A program made the translations under genes and the position numbers. From Chytridium lagenaria (taxonomy: Eukaryota; Chytridiomycota; Chytridiomycetes; Chytridiales; Chytridiaceae), in assembly GCA_025449115.1 (NCBI GenBank), contig JAHLKC010000019.1, forward strand, positions 124,001-188,000: DNA of 64,000 bases. Reading direction: 5' to 3'. Position 1 is the first letter of the stretch, and each line of letters starts with the position of its first letter. The notes below the pieces were generated by a model, which saw only the letters and a list, made by a program, of their open reading frames with translations, ran no database searches and was not told the DNA's origin. Positions 49,113-62,700 of this stretch are shown here, in pieces.

Positions 49113-50443
49113 TTACTCCTCCTTGCCGAGGACAGAACCCTCCTCATTTCTGCGCTTGACTGAAGCCTCTGAACCACGAGCCATTAAAACGGATCCGCGG
49201 ACCTCGATGAGCTTTTCAGTACGCCACTAGAAGAAAGACAAGTCGTTAGAGAGGCGAAAAAATATTAAGCAAATATGTTTGGTTATTAATACACCCACCT
49301 GCTCGTAGTAAAGTTCACGGGTCAATAATTTTAGCTCATCAATATGAGTTCCAAATAGAGCGGTTCTCAAGCTCACAAAATCGCAGTGGTCGGCATTCTC
49401 CACTTCGACAGTTCCCCACGGGTATGCTCTTCCCAACGGTCCTCCTCCGTGCTTCAAACTAGCTGTGGAAGCAGCAAGAATCGCTGAAGTTGAGGGTAAC
49501 GGGTTCAGATTGTTGGTCGAGGGGTCCAGCTCCTCGTCGTTGATAACAGCAAACGGCAGCAAGCCACGGAGCTCCGCATTCAATTTAACAAGATCGTCCT
49601 CATGGTCGCCTTCGGCATCCTCAGGGAAAGCGTATATGGGGATCTGGTTCTTGCGGAAATCATCGATGACATAAGTGCGGAGAGACTTGAGTTGACGGGA
49701 TGTAAGGAGATCCGCCTTGCCAAGACAAGGAATAACATTAACCCTTGTACAGAGACGCTTCAAGGCGTGACGGTCAATTGGTGTAAGTCCCCGGGATGCC
49801 AAACAAAGCTGGGGGTCCAAAAGGTAAATGCAGGCGTGGATTTGATAATCGGGGGACTTAGGGTTACGTTTGACTTTAGACTCTTCCAAAAGAGTAGCCT
49901 CGTATTGTGCTTCAATGTACTGGATAATGGTGGTCGCCCAGGTATGACCCAAAGCTTCAAATTCGGACTCTGATGTCGTCGTGTCCTATTCAAAATCGAT
50001 ATGGTGAGGAATGGCATGATCACCGGCACTGGCGCAAGTCTCCGAAAAAAGCTTACCTTGTGAATGTTAACAGGGATCGGAAGACCAGGGGAGTCAATAA
50101 TACGGAGCGAGATACGTTCTCCAGAGACTTCTTCCTCGAAGTCAACTCGAGCTTTCACAGGAGTTGGAGCTGTAATATCTGCTCCAGGAAAGATGGCAGA
50201 GAGTAGCACAGGTGTTCTTGCACCCATCGATGAGACGGGAGAAGTAGGGGTGGAAGCCGCATCTGAAGACGAGGCAGCGGCAGCTGCAGAGTCCGAAAGG
50301 ATGCGGCGACCGTCCAAAGATTCGATCAAAGTTTGAATGAATGATGACTTTCCAGTGTGTGAGTGTCCAGCAACTAACAGATTGAATGGGTGGCCAAGGT
50401 TCTTTCTTCCCCGTACGGACTTGTGACTCTTGTGCATGCTCAT
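49113..50443 (-). CDS. Septin
   Basis: Three exons, 50443-50057, 49985-49299 and 49226-49113, give 395 residues with no frame break. Septins are GTP-binding proteins that form hetero-oligomeric filaments at septa, necks and cell cortex. Basic start MSMHKSHKSVRGRKNLGHPF resembles the phosphoinositide-binding region. P-loop G1 is VAGHSHTGKSSFIQTL, G3 is IIDSPGLPIPV, and G4 is PCLGKADLLT, with Gly in place of the usual Ala of AKAD. The septin-unique element follows as HCDFVSLRTALFGTHIDELK and LTRELYYEQWRTEKL. An Ala/Ser insert follows G1. The C-terminus is short, and only a weak coiled coil is possible, so it resembles septins without a long coiled coil. The group cannot be assigned from this alone. 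Confidence 0.93.
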
Positions 50444-51156
50444 AATTACTCGGTTTAAATGGGAAAAGACTTTAAGAGTTTCTGTTTCGATCGTTTCGTT
50501 TTGATTTTTGATTTTTCTTTTCAGCGGCAGACTACTCTGTGCTGCCGAGGCGCCGCTTGCGACCGTAGGTTCAACTACTGGTTCAAGATGTCAAGCAGGG
50601 ATGGGATGGATGGTTGAGTGTATGGATGACGGCCCTCGGTAATTTTTGTTTGCTGATCGTTGCAGAAATGAGTCGAAAGTTCAATATTTTAATAGAAGTT
50701 TGAGGGTCTTCACATTCTGAAACACGCCTCACTTTTTATGACGCCCCGTAACAATTGCTCGAGGTTTCACACAATAACCTTGAGGCGATGGAGCGCAGGA
50801 TGAGATTGTACAATCATCGCTGCCAATATTGTCGAAAAGTAAAGAGGACGTTTCCCTTATATTTACAAAAACAAAAAACAAACACAAAGATGAGTATCTA
50901 ATAAGGGAGGTAAAACCCCATCTTTTCACAATTAAAATGGCCAGGAAAAAGCTAAACTTTTGATTCTTGAAAACCGTAGAATTGCAGCAAACTAGAACGC
51001 AGAGATGCGTCGCCAATGGTTTGCTGAGCGTGTCTGCCGAGGTCTGATTGGGATGTTCCAGGCGCGAAAAACCCAGATCCTTAATTTAAAAAAAAATAGT
51101 GTTCGAAAGGGCATCTGGAAGCATCGAAAAGAGGAGAGGGAAGGGAGGGGAAGAAA
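50444..51156. other. Septin-RCY1 divergent intergenic region
   Basis: 713 bp between the divergent starts of septin and RCY1. An A/T-rich stretch (50860-50900) and a purine-rich run just before RCY1 (51121-51156) are visible. A 95-codon frame at 50729-51016 shows no family signal. Confidence 0.5.
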
Positions 51157-54100
51157 ATGAAGGCACTTGCCAACCGAACCTCTTCCCTTTCCAACGCTTA
51201 CAGCTCTCTTAGTTCTGCTTCTGCTCCATCGGCTTTTGGGATGGGTTCAGCAAAGACAGGCACTACTGCCACACTCACTGCCCCAGATGCTGCAGGCAAG
51301 CGGGGGCATCCCCATCTGTTCGTCGATCGAAGACATCATCAAACACTCCATCTCTCAGCAGCAAGAACTTGACTTTGTCTTCCTTACCTCCCGATCTCAT
51401 CATCCGTATATTCACATTCCTCCCTGTGCCTGATCTCCCCAAAGTGGCTGGATGTTCGAGACGATTGAAGATCTTGGTGTACAACGACGATGTCTACGAG
51501 CACAAGCTTCGCGTCATGAAGATGTTGACGGATGCGATTGATGTACCCGAAGGAGTGGATGAAGCCGAGGTGGCAGCCGTGAATAAGCTTTCATCGAAGC
51601 TTAAGCAGCTGCCTGGAGGAAACCTGTTGCCAGGAGGCACCAAATACTTGGAAAGCGGGACCATGTGGGAGGCTCTTTCAGGAAATACTCCGACCACTGA
51701 TGGACCAGGAGCTGTAGTTACAGAGCCTGGATCCGGATCCGGATCTGGATCAGAATTGGTTTCGACTGCAAACGAACCCTCCTCTGGATCAAATCCAATT
51801 TCTCAAGAGATCCAATCCGACTTGATGGGTCTGGACATCACTAAAGCTGGACCAACGATACCCGAAGAACCGACAACAGTTACTTCGCCTCAACGTATCA
51901 CCGCATCCATCCCGCAGATGAAGAAATCTGTCATCACCATCGGAGCTGGTGGCCTTCAGGTTGCTGGCAAGACTTCCAGCTCTGCCAGTGTGGGATCCAT
52001 TGGAGGTACGAAGAGGCAGCTTGATCCTTACAAAGCCAATGTTTTTAAAAGCCTCAATGGTGTTCGTCCGAGGGAGGCTTTCCGGTCTATGTATAGCGAA
52101 CTATATCCTTACTACATGGATTTTAAAGGGAAACAGAAAGACTCCAAAGTCTTTAGGGATCATAAGGACCTGATTGTGGTGGCCTCTTACCTTCGAAAGC
52201 TCAAACTTTTTTCGCAATCCAAGTTCATTCTCGACATGGACGAGGTTAACCTGTCTCTTGATACTACAATTGAGTGGTTCGAGTCGATGGTCTTGGGGCA
52301 GTTTGAGCGAGCTTATGACTCAAAAAATGATGGAGAGATGAGACGCAACGCTTTGGCATGCTATCATCTCAACGGTGGCTCGGCATGCATCAACCTTTTT
52401 ATTTCCAAAAACCCTATATTTTACGATCAAGCCTTTAACCCTTCCTTGATACCGAACCTCGGTCTTTCTCTTCCAAATTCTGACTCCGGCACATCCCAGT
52501 CCTCCGGCTACGGTCTAGCTGATGCTTTTGCAAAGTTCATGGACCATCTGCTAACTAGCTGCAAGGATCAAGCTTCTATAGTCGGAAGGGTGTTTGAGCC
52601 CGAGATGGATGCAATGACTTCTTTCGTGAACAAGGTGTTTGAGGATTCGATTGCAGAATATTTGTCAGCCATGCTGGTGACTGCGAAAGAGCGCGAGACA
52701 AATGGTATATATCTCCATACTCTTGCCACAGCAGTTCACTGCTGTACGCAGTTTTTAGAGTATATCTCGGTCGCCGAACCTGGTGTTCGAGTGCAGACCG
52801 ACAAGGTGAAGCAGTCGATAATTGTTTTGTTTAAGCCCAATACGGATAAATACATTGATCTTGAGCTGAAACACTTAACGAAGCGTTTTGACGCAGAGTT
52901 GAAGAAGTGGGATAATAGGGTAAGCAAGCCACTTGACATCATTCTTTAATTAAGTATTTAACCGTTTCCTTACATTCAGAAAGAAAATGCAAATAAGAAG
53001 AAAGGGGATGGGAAGGCTACTTACCTTGGAGATGCTGAGAAGACGCAGGCACATAAGCGTCAAGTCATGAGTGTAATGAAAACAGTGCTTTTCGCGCCTA
53101 TGGCTCTTGGAAAGACGCTTGCCATTATGGGTAATGGATTAATGGGAGGAAGTACTGCCGAACGAAAAAAATTCCTCAACGGATGATCTCAAAGAAGGTG
53201 ACGATTCTGACGAGGCTGTGACATATCATCTGGATGATGACTCGATGGGATCTTTGGTTTCACTCGAGCTTTGCTTAAAGCTCATGCATGCAAATAAGGA
53301 AGCTCTTGGTCGGACTCTTGTCATCACGTCCGCCGTTGAGCCGTCGAAATTGTAAGACACTGCGAGAATTAGAGCTTTTTTTTTGAGTCTCACACCAAAA
53401 GAAGATGCTAATTTTTGATTAGGCGCGCGAACGTCGGTAGGGTTTTCTGCAGGCTAATTGATGCAATTGGAGGACGGCATATGCGACCCGCTTTCGAAAA
53501 GTATTTAGCTTCCAAACTTTGTTTTTGTTTCTAACGTTGCTCTATTTAAGCGCGATTGGCAAGACTTGGAAAGTCTACACCCGTCGACAACTGGTCAGAA
53601 AACGGGGAGAAGTCTGTCAACATGGACTCCCTTCAATTTTTTGAACTGGTGCATATGTCAGATCTTATTCATCAAATGGTTGATGTATACTACGCTGAGG
53701 ATGTTGTAAGTACATATTCATTCTTGATGTCTTTTCTGTTCGTTTTAAGCTGACTGCATTTTCAGCGGCCTTGGATCGACGAGAAACGATTTCCTTTCAG
53801 ATCTTATGGTCGAAAAGAAGGGGTTTGACAGGAGCTCGGATGATAACGTGGCGAGCGGCATGGACAAATCTATCCAAGTTTTAATTAATCAAGTTGACCA
53901 CATTATGAATCAAATGCACCTTTCGGCTGATTATAACCCACCCGCAAGTTCCAAGATGGTGTTTGATTTAAAACCTACAAAGGCCTGTGCCACTGTTGTT
54001 GCTTGCTTGCAAGCCCACGTTAAGCTCTTACAAGGGTCAACACATAAGGATACGCTCGAGGTATTCCTCGGTGAAGTTGGAGTTCGTCTTTTCAAGTAGC

Positions 54101-54472
54101 TAGTTTTATCTTTTCTCCGTGACTTTATACTTCTAACTTAGGAATCGTTCTCTATAGTGTGATTTGCAAAAATCTGAAAAGTGGCAAGTCAGCCCAACAG
54201 GTGCAATGCAACTTATCTGCGATTTCAACCGGTATCACGAGTGGGCTTCCAGTCTTCGAGTTCCTTCGGTTTCCCGTCTGTTTCTTGTTCTCAAGGAGCT
54301 AGGGAACCTTTACATGGCGGAAGGAGGCACAGAGTTGAGGAACATGGTGCATGACGCAGAGCTTTATCAAGGTGCTTTGAGACCTGAAGAAATCTATGAG
54401 CTTCTTGCTGCAAGGACAGATTATAAGAAGATTCAGAAGTTTGTGGAGACGAAGGACTGCCTTGTTATGTGA
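51157..54472 (+). CDS. RCY1: Recyclin-type F-box/Sec10 protein (Rcy1/Pof6)
   Basis: Starts MKALANRTSSLSNAYSSLSS. An F-box follows (LSSLPPDLIIRIFTFLPVPD, LPKVAGCSRRLKIL), then a Sec10-like helical rod: RSMYSELYPYYMDFKGKQKD, SYLRKLKLFSQSKFILDMDE, YLSAMLVTAKERETNGIYL. C-terminal part: FDLKPTKACATVVACLQAHV, TGAMQLICDFNRYHEWASSL and EEIYELLAARTDYKK. This F-box plus exocyst-Sec10 fusion is the fungal recyclin family, an SCF-linked factor for endosome-to-Golgi SNARE recycling and cytokinesis. A Gly/Ser repeat (SGSGSGSE) lies at 51725-51760. Three one-base insertions in runs need skipping: GGGGG (51302-51306), TTT (about 51375) and a seven-A run (about 53164-53170). Full length is about 960 residues. 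Confidence 0.88.
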
Positions 54473-54706
54473 GGCGTGGCGATGATTTTTATTCGTGTTG
54501 TCATACCTTTTTTCCCCCCGAGTTTTCCTTTATTCCCGCATCAATTCTGTAGCTTTTTTATTCTTTGCATATCAATGTCATATTCGCGTCCATCCTGCCT
54601 GTAATTGACTTTTGGTCCAGTTTCTGTGCAACACTACGATTTCAGAGCTCAAAACACATCAATCCTTGACCAAAGGGTCACATATACCGCACACTGCGCA
54701 CACACG

Positions 54707-56000
54707 ATGGCTTCGTCGTCACTATGGGTTGTGCTGTTGTCCATCTCTATGTTTTTGGGCTCTTTTCTAGCTGGAAATATTCCGCTTGCGCTACAGTTTT
54801 CAGAGGAGAAGTTGGCACTGCTGTCAACATTTGGGTCAGGACTCCTTGTGGGAACCGCATTCATTGTCATCCTTCCAGAAGGTGTTGAGACATTGTTTGC
54901 GGTACAAGATGCGGCGCTGGTGGTTGATGACATAGCACACCTTCCCAAGGCGGTTGTTGCAGAAGATGACCATTATCATGAGTCTGCAGACAACATTCAG
55001 CATAACGCAAGGTCAGGGCAAAGATTACGAAGAGGCCCTGAGCATCCTCAACAAGACTCGGACCACAATCATCTTGAAGATTTGGTTGCCGAGATCCCGG
55101 AATTCTCCCCGACAACCCCCTCTCACGCGCTTAAAAAAGCGACGCCAGAGAATCACCACGACCATGATCATCCTGACCATGCATTTGAGGCTGCGGGATA
55201 TATTGGACCTGCTCTGACGCTTGGGTTTCTTTTTATGCTCCTGATTGATCAGTGCGGACCTTCGCACGCCCATGATCACTCTCACCACCACGTTTCAGTG
55301 GCGGACTTGAAAGATGGGCTTCCACCTCCTTCTACATCCAACGGAAGCGGAAACGGCAGTCAGAAGAGAATGGCCGCTACAATTGGCCTTGTTGTGCATG
55401 CTGCTGCGGATGGCATTGCTATGGGTGCCGCCTCGGCCTCAGGTAATATACTACTTGCGCCATTTTTCTCTAACTGTAAAATCTCAGACCAATCTAGTTT
55501 AGAGTTAATCGTCTTTATGGCCATTATGCTTCATAAGGCGCCATCAGCCTTTGGACTTACAACCCATCTTCTGCACGAAGGAAACAACCGGAGAACGATC
55601 CGTCAGCATCTGATGGCATTTTCTCTGGCTGCCCCAATTTCAGCACTCGTCACTTATATTCTTCTTTCACAAACTGGATGGGATGATCCCATAGGTATGA
55701 GAAAATGGACCGGCCTGCTACTCCTTTTCTCTGCCGGGACATTCATCTATGTGGCTACGATGCATATTCTACCTGAGATTATTCTCAACGGACCAATACC
55801 GACAAGAGAACCGTTAGGGTCGTCCGCAAGTCATACTTCCAATTTGAAGTCGAAAGGAGAAGGACGGCTGACCTGGACACAGCTTTCTGCGCTGGTAGTA
55901 GGAATGTTTGTCCCATATCTCTTGATGGTGAAGGTGAGCTAATTGCTGTGCTTTCTGCCCTTCGTGTATTATTAACTCCTGCTCTCAGCATTCTCATTAA
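54707..56000 (+). CDS. ZIP-family zinc transporter, SLC39A9 (ZIP9)-like
   Basis: The ATG at 54707 (MASSSLWVVLLSISMFLGSF) starts TM1. TM2 is STFGSGLLVGTAFIVILPEG with the early ZIP motif. A long His/Asp-rich cytosolic loop (ENHHDHDHPDHA) precedes GFLFMLLIDQCG. The core metal site in TM4-5 reads LVVHAAADGIAMGAA and FMAIMLHKAPSAFGL (HNxxD- and HExxD-like positions as H-A-A-A-D and H-K-A-P). Late TMs include FIYVATMHILPEI. This is the ZIP9 pattern; animal ZIP9 moves zinc from Golgi to cytosol. The first exon ends ...MVK and a 55-nt intron (GTGAGC...CTCTCAG) joins a last exon encoding only HSH and stop. That matches the GHxH-type C-terminus of ZIP9; reading through instead would end KVS. Confidence 0.9.
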
Positions 56001-56091
56001 GCTGCCGCTGTCAATCACGCATTTTGGTAACAATCGCATGATACCACTTTTTTCCAATACAAAGTTCAAGAAAAAACTTTTATTCATAAGG

Positions 56092-56897
56092 TCATGGATA
56101 CATTGGTCGGGCAGCATTCCAGTCTTCCAATGTCTTTAATATGTATCCAGGTGGTTTAATACCTGGCTTGCATGTTGGTCCTGCAACCGGAGTTTCATAG
56201 ACTGTACGTATAGGCACTACACCGGTCCAAACGCGCGAAGCGGCCTCATGCTCTAAATCTTTTTTATCATCCTTGTTCGGACCTGCCCTTATCTTTGCAC
56301 TAGCGGAAATGATCTGAACCCTCACAACGCCAGTCGATTTGACATCCGACGTTGTGGGAATGATGCCATCGTCCCATCTTCCAGGTGTCAGTTTCTCTGT
56401 GATTTCTTTCAAAGCCATGACCTTCTCCTCTTCATCAACGACGAGATAGCATGCACCAAAAATCACGGCGGACCGATAATTCATGGAATTGTGAAATGGA
56501 TTGAGGGAGTATACAAGACCGTCCATTAAGGTTGCCGTGATGCAGGTAGGAACGCCGACGCTTCCAGGATCTTTGTCAGCTCCCAATACTTTGATCAGCC
56601 TTGAGGAAACATAGCCGTGGAGGTAAACGGATTCGCCGACCCTTGCGTGGAGCATCGGTATGACCATTGGGAAATCCAACTCTTGCTCAGAGGAATCTGC
56701 ATCTGGTGGAAGTGTGAACCCAACATGGCATATGGGTGCAGCATCAAGAATGGAGTGTACAGTGGTTTTATCGTAAGATGCCCTGTCCTGTGAAGAGAGG
56801 GATTCATCATCATCATCACATCAGAGAAGCGAAAACTTCCTTGAAATACCTTAAGCCTGCGGACTTGGTTAGTCTTTCTAATATCGTAAGACTCCAT
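56092..56897 (-). CDS. PNPOx-like FMN-binding split-barrel protein
   Basis: Two exons, 56897-56850 and 56787-56092, give 247 residues. A short first exon (MESYDIRKTNQVRRLK) joins in frame to DRASYDKTTVHSILDAAPIC then HVGFTLPPDADSSEQELDFP. The FMN-binding split barrel follows: MVIPMLHARVGESVYLHGYV, TCITATLMDGLVYSLNPFHN, SMNYRSAVIFGACYLV. This is the pyridoxamine-5'-phosphate-oxidase-like (Pyridox_ox_2) group, related to bacterial nitroimidazole-resistance flavoproteins. The physiological substrate is not known. The protein is cytosolic. Its 3' end faces the ZIP9 gene, with 91 bp between stops. Confidence 0.85.
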
Positions 56898-57327
56898 TCT
56901 GGTCAGAATGATCAAAGTGATGCCCTTTTCTCTTTTGGTAGATCGGCTTTATTTCGACATTTCTTGTGTGATTCATTACGAATAGGCACTGTGGCAGAGC
57001 CGTCATGCAAAGAGACAAATCATTAGACGCGACTTGGATGGATTTTTGATGAGGAAGTTAGATATCACGTGACATGGGGTGTTCTCAAGACCCTGTCCGA
57101 ACTTTGTCGGAGTTCGACCACAACAAAGGGAGCGTAAACATCCCTGGTCTCAGTTCTGTCCCTGGCGATTCTCACATCCGACTCCTTTAACATGCACTGG
57201 GGAGTACGACACCCCTTTGGGTCTTTGAAAGTGACCAACTTTGATGTCGCTTCAGTTTTGGTTTTTAAACAATTCCCTGTCAAGACGGCTTCACTGCTAT
57301 CATTCCGTGCTCCCTCTCTCCATCCTA
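56898..57327. other. Divergent intergenic region
   Basis: 430 bp between the PNPOx-like and F-box gene starts, presumably both promoters. No motif stands out. Confidence 0.45.
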
Positions 57328-59500
57328 ATGGCATCTTTAAAGTCATTCGCCGTCTCTCTGTTCGGTCCTGAAACCTTTCGGCGTCGTTCATCTTCTTTAA
57401 CGCCCAACTCACGGCTTGACAAGCAAGACAATAGAAAGAGATTACGATCTCGCTCAGTTTCATCTAAACCACACGAAGCTACATTGCCATCCCGGCGCCC
57501 ATCACACAGCTCCATCCACTTGCAAAACGAGAATCCACTTTCAAAACATATCGACACAAAACTCGGACTGGATCACGCACGATGGTCTCTTCGTGTAGAA
57601 TGCGATGATGATGACAGTGAAGTTCGGTCTCGGCCCCGAACGTCCACTGATGAGACCATCGTTTCCGATACATCAACATTGGCAGCGGATGGAGCTACTT
57701 CCATAAATCTTTCCACTTACAGCAGCTCGTACAGGAGAAAAGGAGGTCAAATGATCTATGTTTACGCAGACACACTCCGTACGCTCATATCCTCCACATC
57801 AGTTCGAACCATGTCGCCAAAAGTACCTCAGTACCAGAGAACCATCCGCGACATTCCGTTTGACATTCTCCTTCGCGCTTTTGCATACTTAGACTCCAAG
57901 ACAGTTTTGAAATGTGAACGGGCCTGCCGTGACTGGAAACGTAACCTTGTTACAAGTGTAGCGGACTTTACACTGTGGCAAAGAGTGGTTCCCAAGACGG
58001 TTGACGCCTGTCTCTCTGTACCATCATCACTTCTCCTGGGAGAAACTTTCCGTGACATGCTCATGCTTTTCCACCGATGGGAGAGGCTAGGTTCGTTGTA
58101 TGGCTTCAATGGTAGTGGTGTTGGAGTGGAAGTTAAGCCGGTACGCATTGTTGACAATTTGCCTCCAGCCCCACAAGTAGAAGATAGTCGCCACATTGTC
58201 GCTGCCCTCGGCAATGGAGTTACACTAAACGGAACTACAGCGTTCTATCTTTCCGCCTACCCGGTCTCTCTGGCTTTCGATCAACCTGCTGGAGAATTTG
58301 TCCCCTCGCACTTCCGTCTTTGGATTGCTCTCAGCCAAACACATTTCATCGGCCACAGAGAAGCGAGAAATCTGCACCTCAACTCCACGTCTCCCTCCCA
58401 AAACAACATAGCAGCATTATACATGCATCAAGAAGTAACTTGGTTGCTTGAACACGTGGAAGCCTTACTGCTCGGTAGAAGGGGAGCAGTATCGCTTCTT
58501 CTCAGTAGAGACAGCATCGTCTGCTTCTATCTGTGGATCTGGCACGAGAGAGACTTTGTTAGAAGAAGAGGACGGAATTCATATATCCTCGAAGTTCGGA
58601 GAATCGTATGCTGCTCTTTGTGGGAATACTTGCATTATTGGCTTCGACGCCAACACGTCTTCGGAAGTGGAAAGTCCGTTACCAATCTTGGACGGGAAGG
58701 CGCTGCTGTCAAAACGCGAAAAGCCAGCCGTTCCTCCATCTGCTCCACCATTGTTCATGGCTTACTCCGTGATCCCTGGCAAGAAGGCGAAGAAGTTATG
58801 GGCTTTGCAAAGATTCTCTACTTCGCCAAGTCGGGCTCTCTTTCCCACGTGCAACGATGTATTTCTTGCATACGCCGAGGGCTCCAATCCAAATTCCACC
58901 CCACAAAATCGACACCGTGAAACTCTTCTCCACATGAAGGACGCCCACAAAGCCACCATAATCAGGATCCGCTGCATCTCAGATGGTCGAGAATTTGGTT
59001 TCGTCGACCTTTCGAGCCGTCAACTCTGGATTCGGGCACTTCACCTCACCCGCCATTTTCTCATCGTCGTTTCAGTTCGCAGTTGTCTCAACCAAGTCCC
59101 ACAAAGGACAGGGCATGGAAGGTCCCAACCTTGGATGCCTTCTCGCCCAGACCTCAATAACGGTAAGAGACGAGGAACAATTGCTCCTCGCTCTATCGTG
59201 ATATCTGTGTACCGCCTCAAAGATCTACGGTGCATGTCCGAGACAACGATTCACGAGGTGATGCTACCGCCTGAGGGCTCACGTGTTGGAATCGCATCCA
59301 CCGAGGATGAGGGTTCCCTTTTCGTGTGGACGGATCCGCCCGTGAATTCGGTGGACCTTGAAAATACGGCATTGGTGTCTCCTGACGGGCAACACATTGA
59401 CCTGTCTTCCGCACTACCCTCGCTCATCAGTGTGGACTTGAGACCAGCCGTGTCTGGGGTTGCAAGTTTCGGATCTACAAACGAAAGCACGATCGTTTGA
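57328..59500 (+). CDS. F-box protein of unknown target
   Basis: The ATG at 57328 (MASLKSFAVSLFGPETFRRR) is chosen; an in-frame upstream ATG (57244) is possible. About 170 residues are Ser/Arg-rich and disordered. An F-box follows: IRDIPFDILLRAFAYLDSKT then VLKCERACRDWKRNLV, the helix pattern that binds Skp1. A C-terminal region (KPVRIVDNLPPAPQVEDSRH, LWIALSQTHFIGHREARNLH) looks beta-rich and may be a propeller-like substrate module. The reading frame must change near 58450-58560: CSVEGEQYRFFSVETASSAS and KFGESYAALCGNTCIIGFD lie in the next frame, which stays open to 59500. Total is about 720 residues. The substrate is unknown. Confidence 0.65.
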
Positions 59501-59724
59501 ATCTTGGAAACTCGGGGTTTGCATGTCTCAAGGGATACCCTGGGGGGATGTGGGTGGTGTTTCACGATCTTGGGGAAGAAAAATGTGTTTGGATGAGAAG
59601 ACCTTGTTAAAAGTGTGGTAAAAGTATAACAATGAAAGCGTATTTGCTTTCCGTCGATGTACATTGTGAATATATGCGCTATTAAAACCAAAAGTTTATT
59701 GCTTATGACAGAATAAAAATGGTA

Positions 59725-62700
59725 TTAAGAAAGTAAAATCCTAACGGTAATAATCTGGAACGGCTTAAACGTTAATAGGAGATTTCCTTCTTCATCCCGT
59801 GGAACAACATCTCCAACGTCTTCCAAAATGTTACAGAAATGTGCCGTCTTGATGTTAAGCGCACTGAAAAAATGATATTTAGTTATTAAAAATTATTAAA
59901 GATACTCACGTTGAGAAAATTGCATCGGTTCGACCACCGTACGCCTCGTAGAAGCGAATGACAATGTCACGACCACCTGACTTTGGACGAGGATCCTCAG
60001 AAATCTTTACGGTGTCCAAGACAACGTTAGCACAATTTAGTGAGAAAAACTTCTCGGACTGAGATAAAGAGGCAACTGCAGTTTTGTGCGTCCTCGGAAT
60101 GGGCCTGGTTAACAAATGCGGGTTAAATTTTCAGCAATAACACTGACTAAACACTTCACCTGATCAAGGTAGGCACGTTGAACTGGTAAGCGGTTTGGAC
60201 GACATCACTGGTTACAAAGCTGCCAGTGTGAGGGTAGAGAGAAAACCGAATCAAATGTTCTCCCATGTCGGTGTTCGCGTCAGGAGCCTTAACAACATCA
60301 GATCTTCCGTTATGCGTGTTTTGCGCTATACCTTAGGGGAACGCAAGAGAGTAATTCGCATAATATTATCTTTTACCGAATAACCGAATTTGCTAGCGCG
60401 AGTTTTAGTCCCAAAAGTTGCCAAATTTGCAAACCTCTCACTAATAAGCGAGACTCCGTATTGATGCTCAGATAAATCAACGAATTTATGACCACATACT
60501 TCAAACTTGGCAAGATCCCTTCAACAACTTAGATGAAGTTATAACTATTTTTTAGCCTACCAAGACGTGTTGTAATGAGTCGGCCGTTTTGTCACTCCGA
60601 ATTGGGTTTCATAAGTTGCAAAATCTGATTTTATGTTTACAGGGAATTCCACTTTCTAATAGATTTAGCCAGTTATCTACTTGGTTGCACTCACGAGCTG
60701 TGTTCGGTTTTCATGCCAGTTAACCTTGGTCTCGAAGGTAATAACGGGACTGAATGGAGTAAGGATAATTTTTTGTTCAATCCAGCTCTTCGAAGTGATG
60801 GGATGTTTCGCGAGAACCACCACCCTCAAAGGCCCAAATTCAACAATTTTTGCATCTCCTAACTTCGCATCCCATCCCTTCTCAAGATGATACACTTCAA
60901 CCTGAAACTCATCAACAAATTACGAAACCAATGAGATAACCAACATCCCAGGCATCCCAATATCCGCAAACATCGTCGAAAAGTTTGAATGAGTTTGCAA
61001 CATGTCCTTCCGGAATCAATTCGCGACTACGAAATATTAGTTAGGTAAGAGGTTGTGGAGCTACCTTTCAACATTGTCAAACAAGGAGATAATGCGACCG
61101 TTGGTGTCAAGAACCACTTTAACAAAGTTGTTTAAGAGAATAATACGCCTCTGCTTTGACGGCTCCACTACTTTTATAAGACTAAATTGAGAGGGAAACA
61201 GCCTGCCTTCGACAAAACCATCGTCATTAATCTCATCGACTTCCTCGAACACTTCCTTCGCTATATAAAATCAGCAAAATATCCACCGATCTTATCCACC
61301 TGAGACATGCGGTACGTTTGCGGCCATACAGTCCGTATTAACGACGTTAATCGACATCGGAGGAATTTCATTGACTAAGCTGCGTTAGAGGTACGTTAAG
61401 ACCTTTCATTCACCAAGCAAGAGGCCCTTCTCGCCCTTCGCATCTTTTTGAAGATACGACACATCAAGAAGATCAAGGTCAATTAAGCTCATCTCCTTGA
61501 CGTGAGCAGGACGTGCCCAACTTGTTGTGTTGATAGCAAGAACGCCTACCAACCATTAGAAACTGGCGTATAACATCAGCAAAACCTGGTTCCGCCGATC
61601 TAATGCTAGTCGCGCCTTCCAAAACGTCGAGGGCTTCTTCACGAAGCCTAATTCCATTCGATCTAATCTTTCGGTAATACAACTTCGCGTCATCATACAC
61701 CATCTCAATGGAAGAACCAGGGAGAACATCGTGAAATTGGTTGAGCAAAAGCTTCTTCCACATATCGTCAAGTTCTGCTTTCGGATTCTTGTAGGGCTTC
61801 GAGGCTTTGACATTCATAGCCAAAGTGCTGAGCAACTCAACGTCTCTGAGAAGGAACTCCAGTTGTCGGTTATATTTCTTAATATCTGCCTGAGTTGTAT
61901 ACTAAACATTCTTAGCTTCAATTTTTCTCTTTCTCTTTACGGTTCCTCGATGATATTCCAGATACAGCTCGCCTTTCCATGTCACAAGATCTTTGCTGCT
62001 ACTTTCAAGCCTTTTGAAAAAGTCGACTGGAGACCCAAATTTCAGAGTCGCGCCCAAACCATCAACATTTCTGGCTCGGTCAAGAGTCTCAATCATTTGA
62101 GGAAGTGGACCACCACCGCCATCACCGTTTCCAAACAGCATTAATGACTTATTAGTGTATCCCAGATCTTTGTTCTCACGCACACTTTTGCATTTAGTTT
62201 GCACATATTGCTTTACAAACCTTTTAATTATGTCCTTGACAGTTCCTTGACTGACGTAGTCGCAAGGCGAAAAGTGTGTGAGAATAGAGGTGCCGTCCAA
62301 ACTACGAGACAAATTTAGGGGAAATTTACATAAAGCTGCATCATACCCTTTCCACCAAAAAGTGCTATTGGGAAATTTGTTTGTGTTATTCCATAAGAGC
62401 TTTTGACTATAAAAATAGGTTATGCCTAATTCATGTCAGTCACTGAATAAAATTTGAATGCTCAACCTGCAGAAGACATGATTTGAGGGAGCTGTCCGTT
62501 CTATAACAACATTGTTAGAGCAAAATTCCTTAAGGGTCTGACTAACATATCCAAAGGAATCTAACACATTTTAGCTTAGCTCATATATCTAACTCAAACC
62601 TGGAAGCCAGAGAACAGGGGAACGAGCACCAAACCGCGACTCGAAGTATCGTTGGCTGCGATTATTAGAACACGCTAACACGATTATCTACCCATAAATA

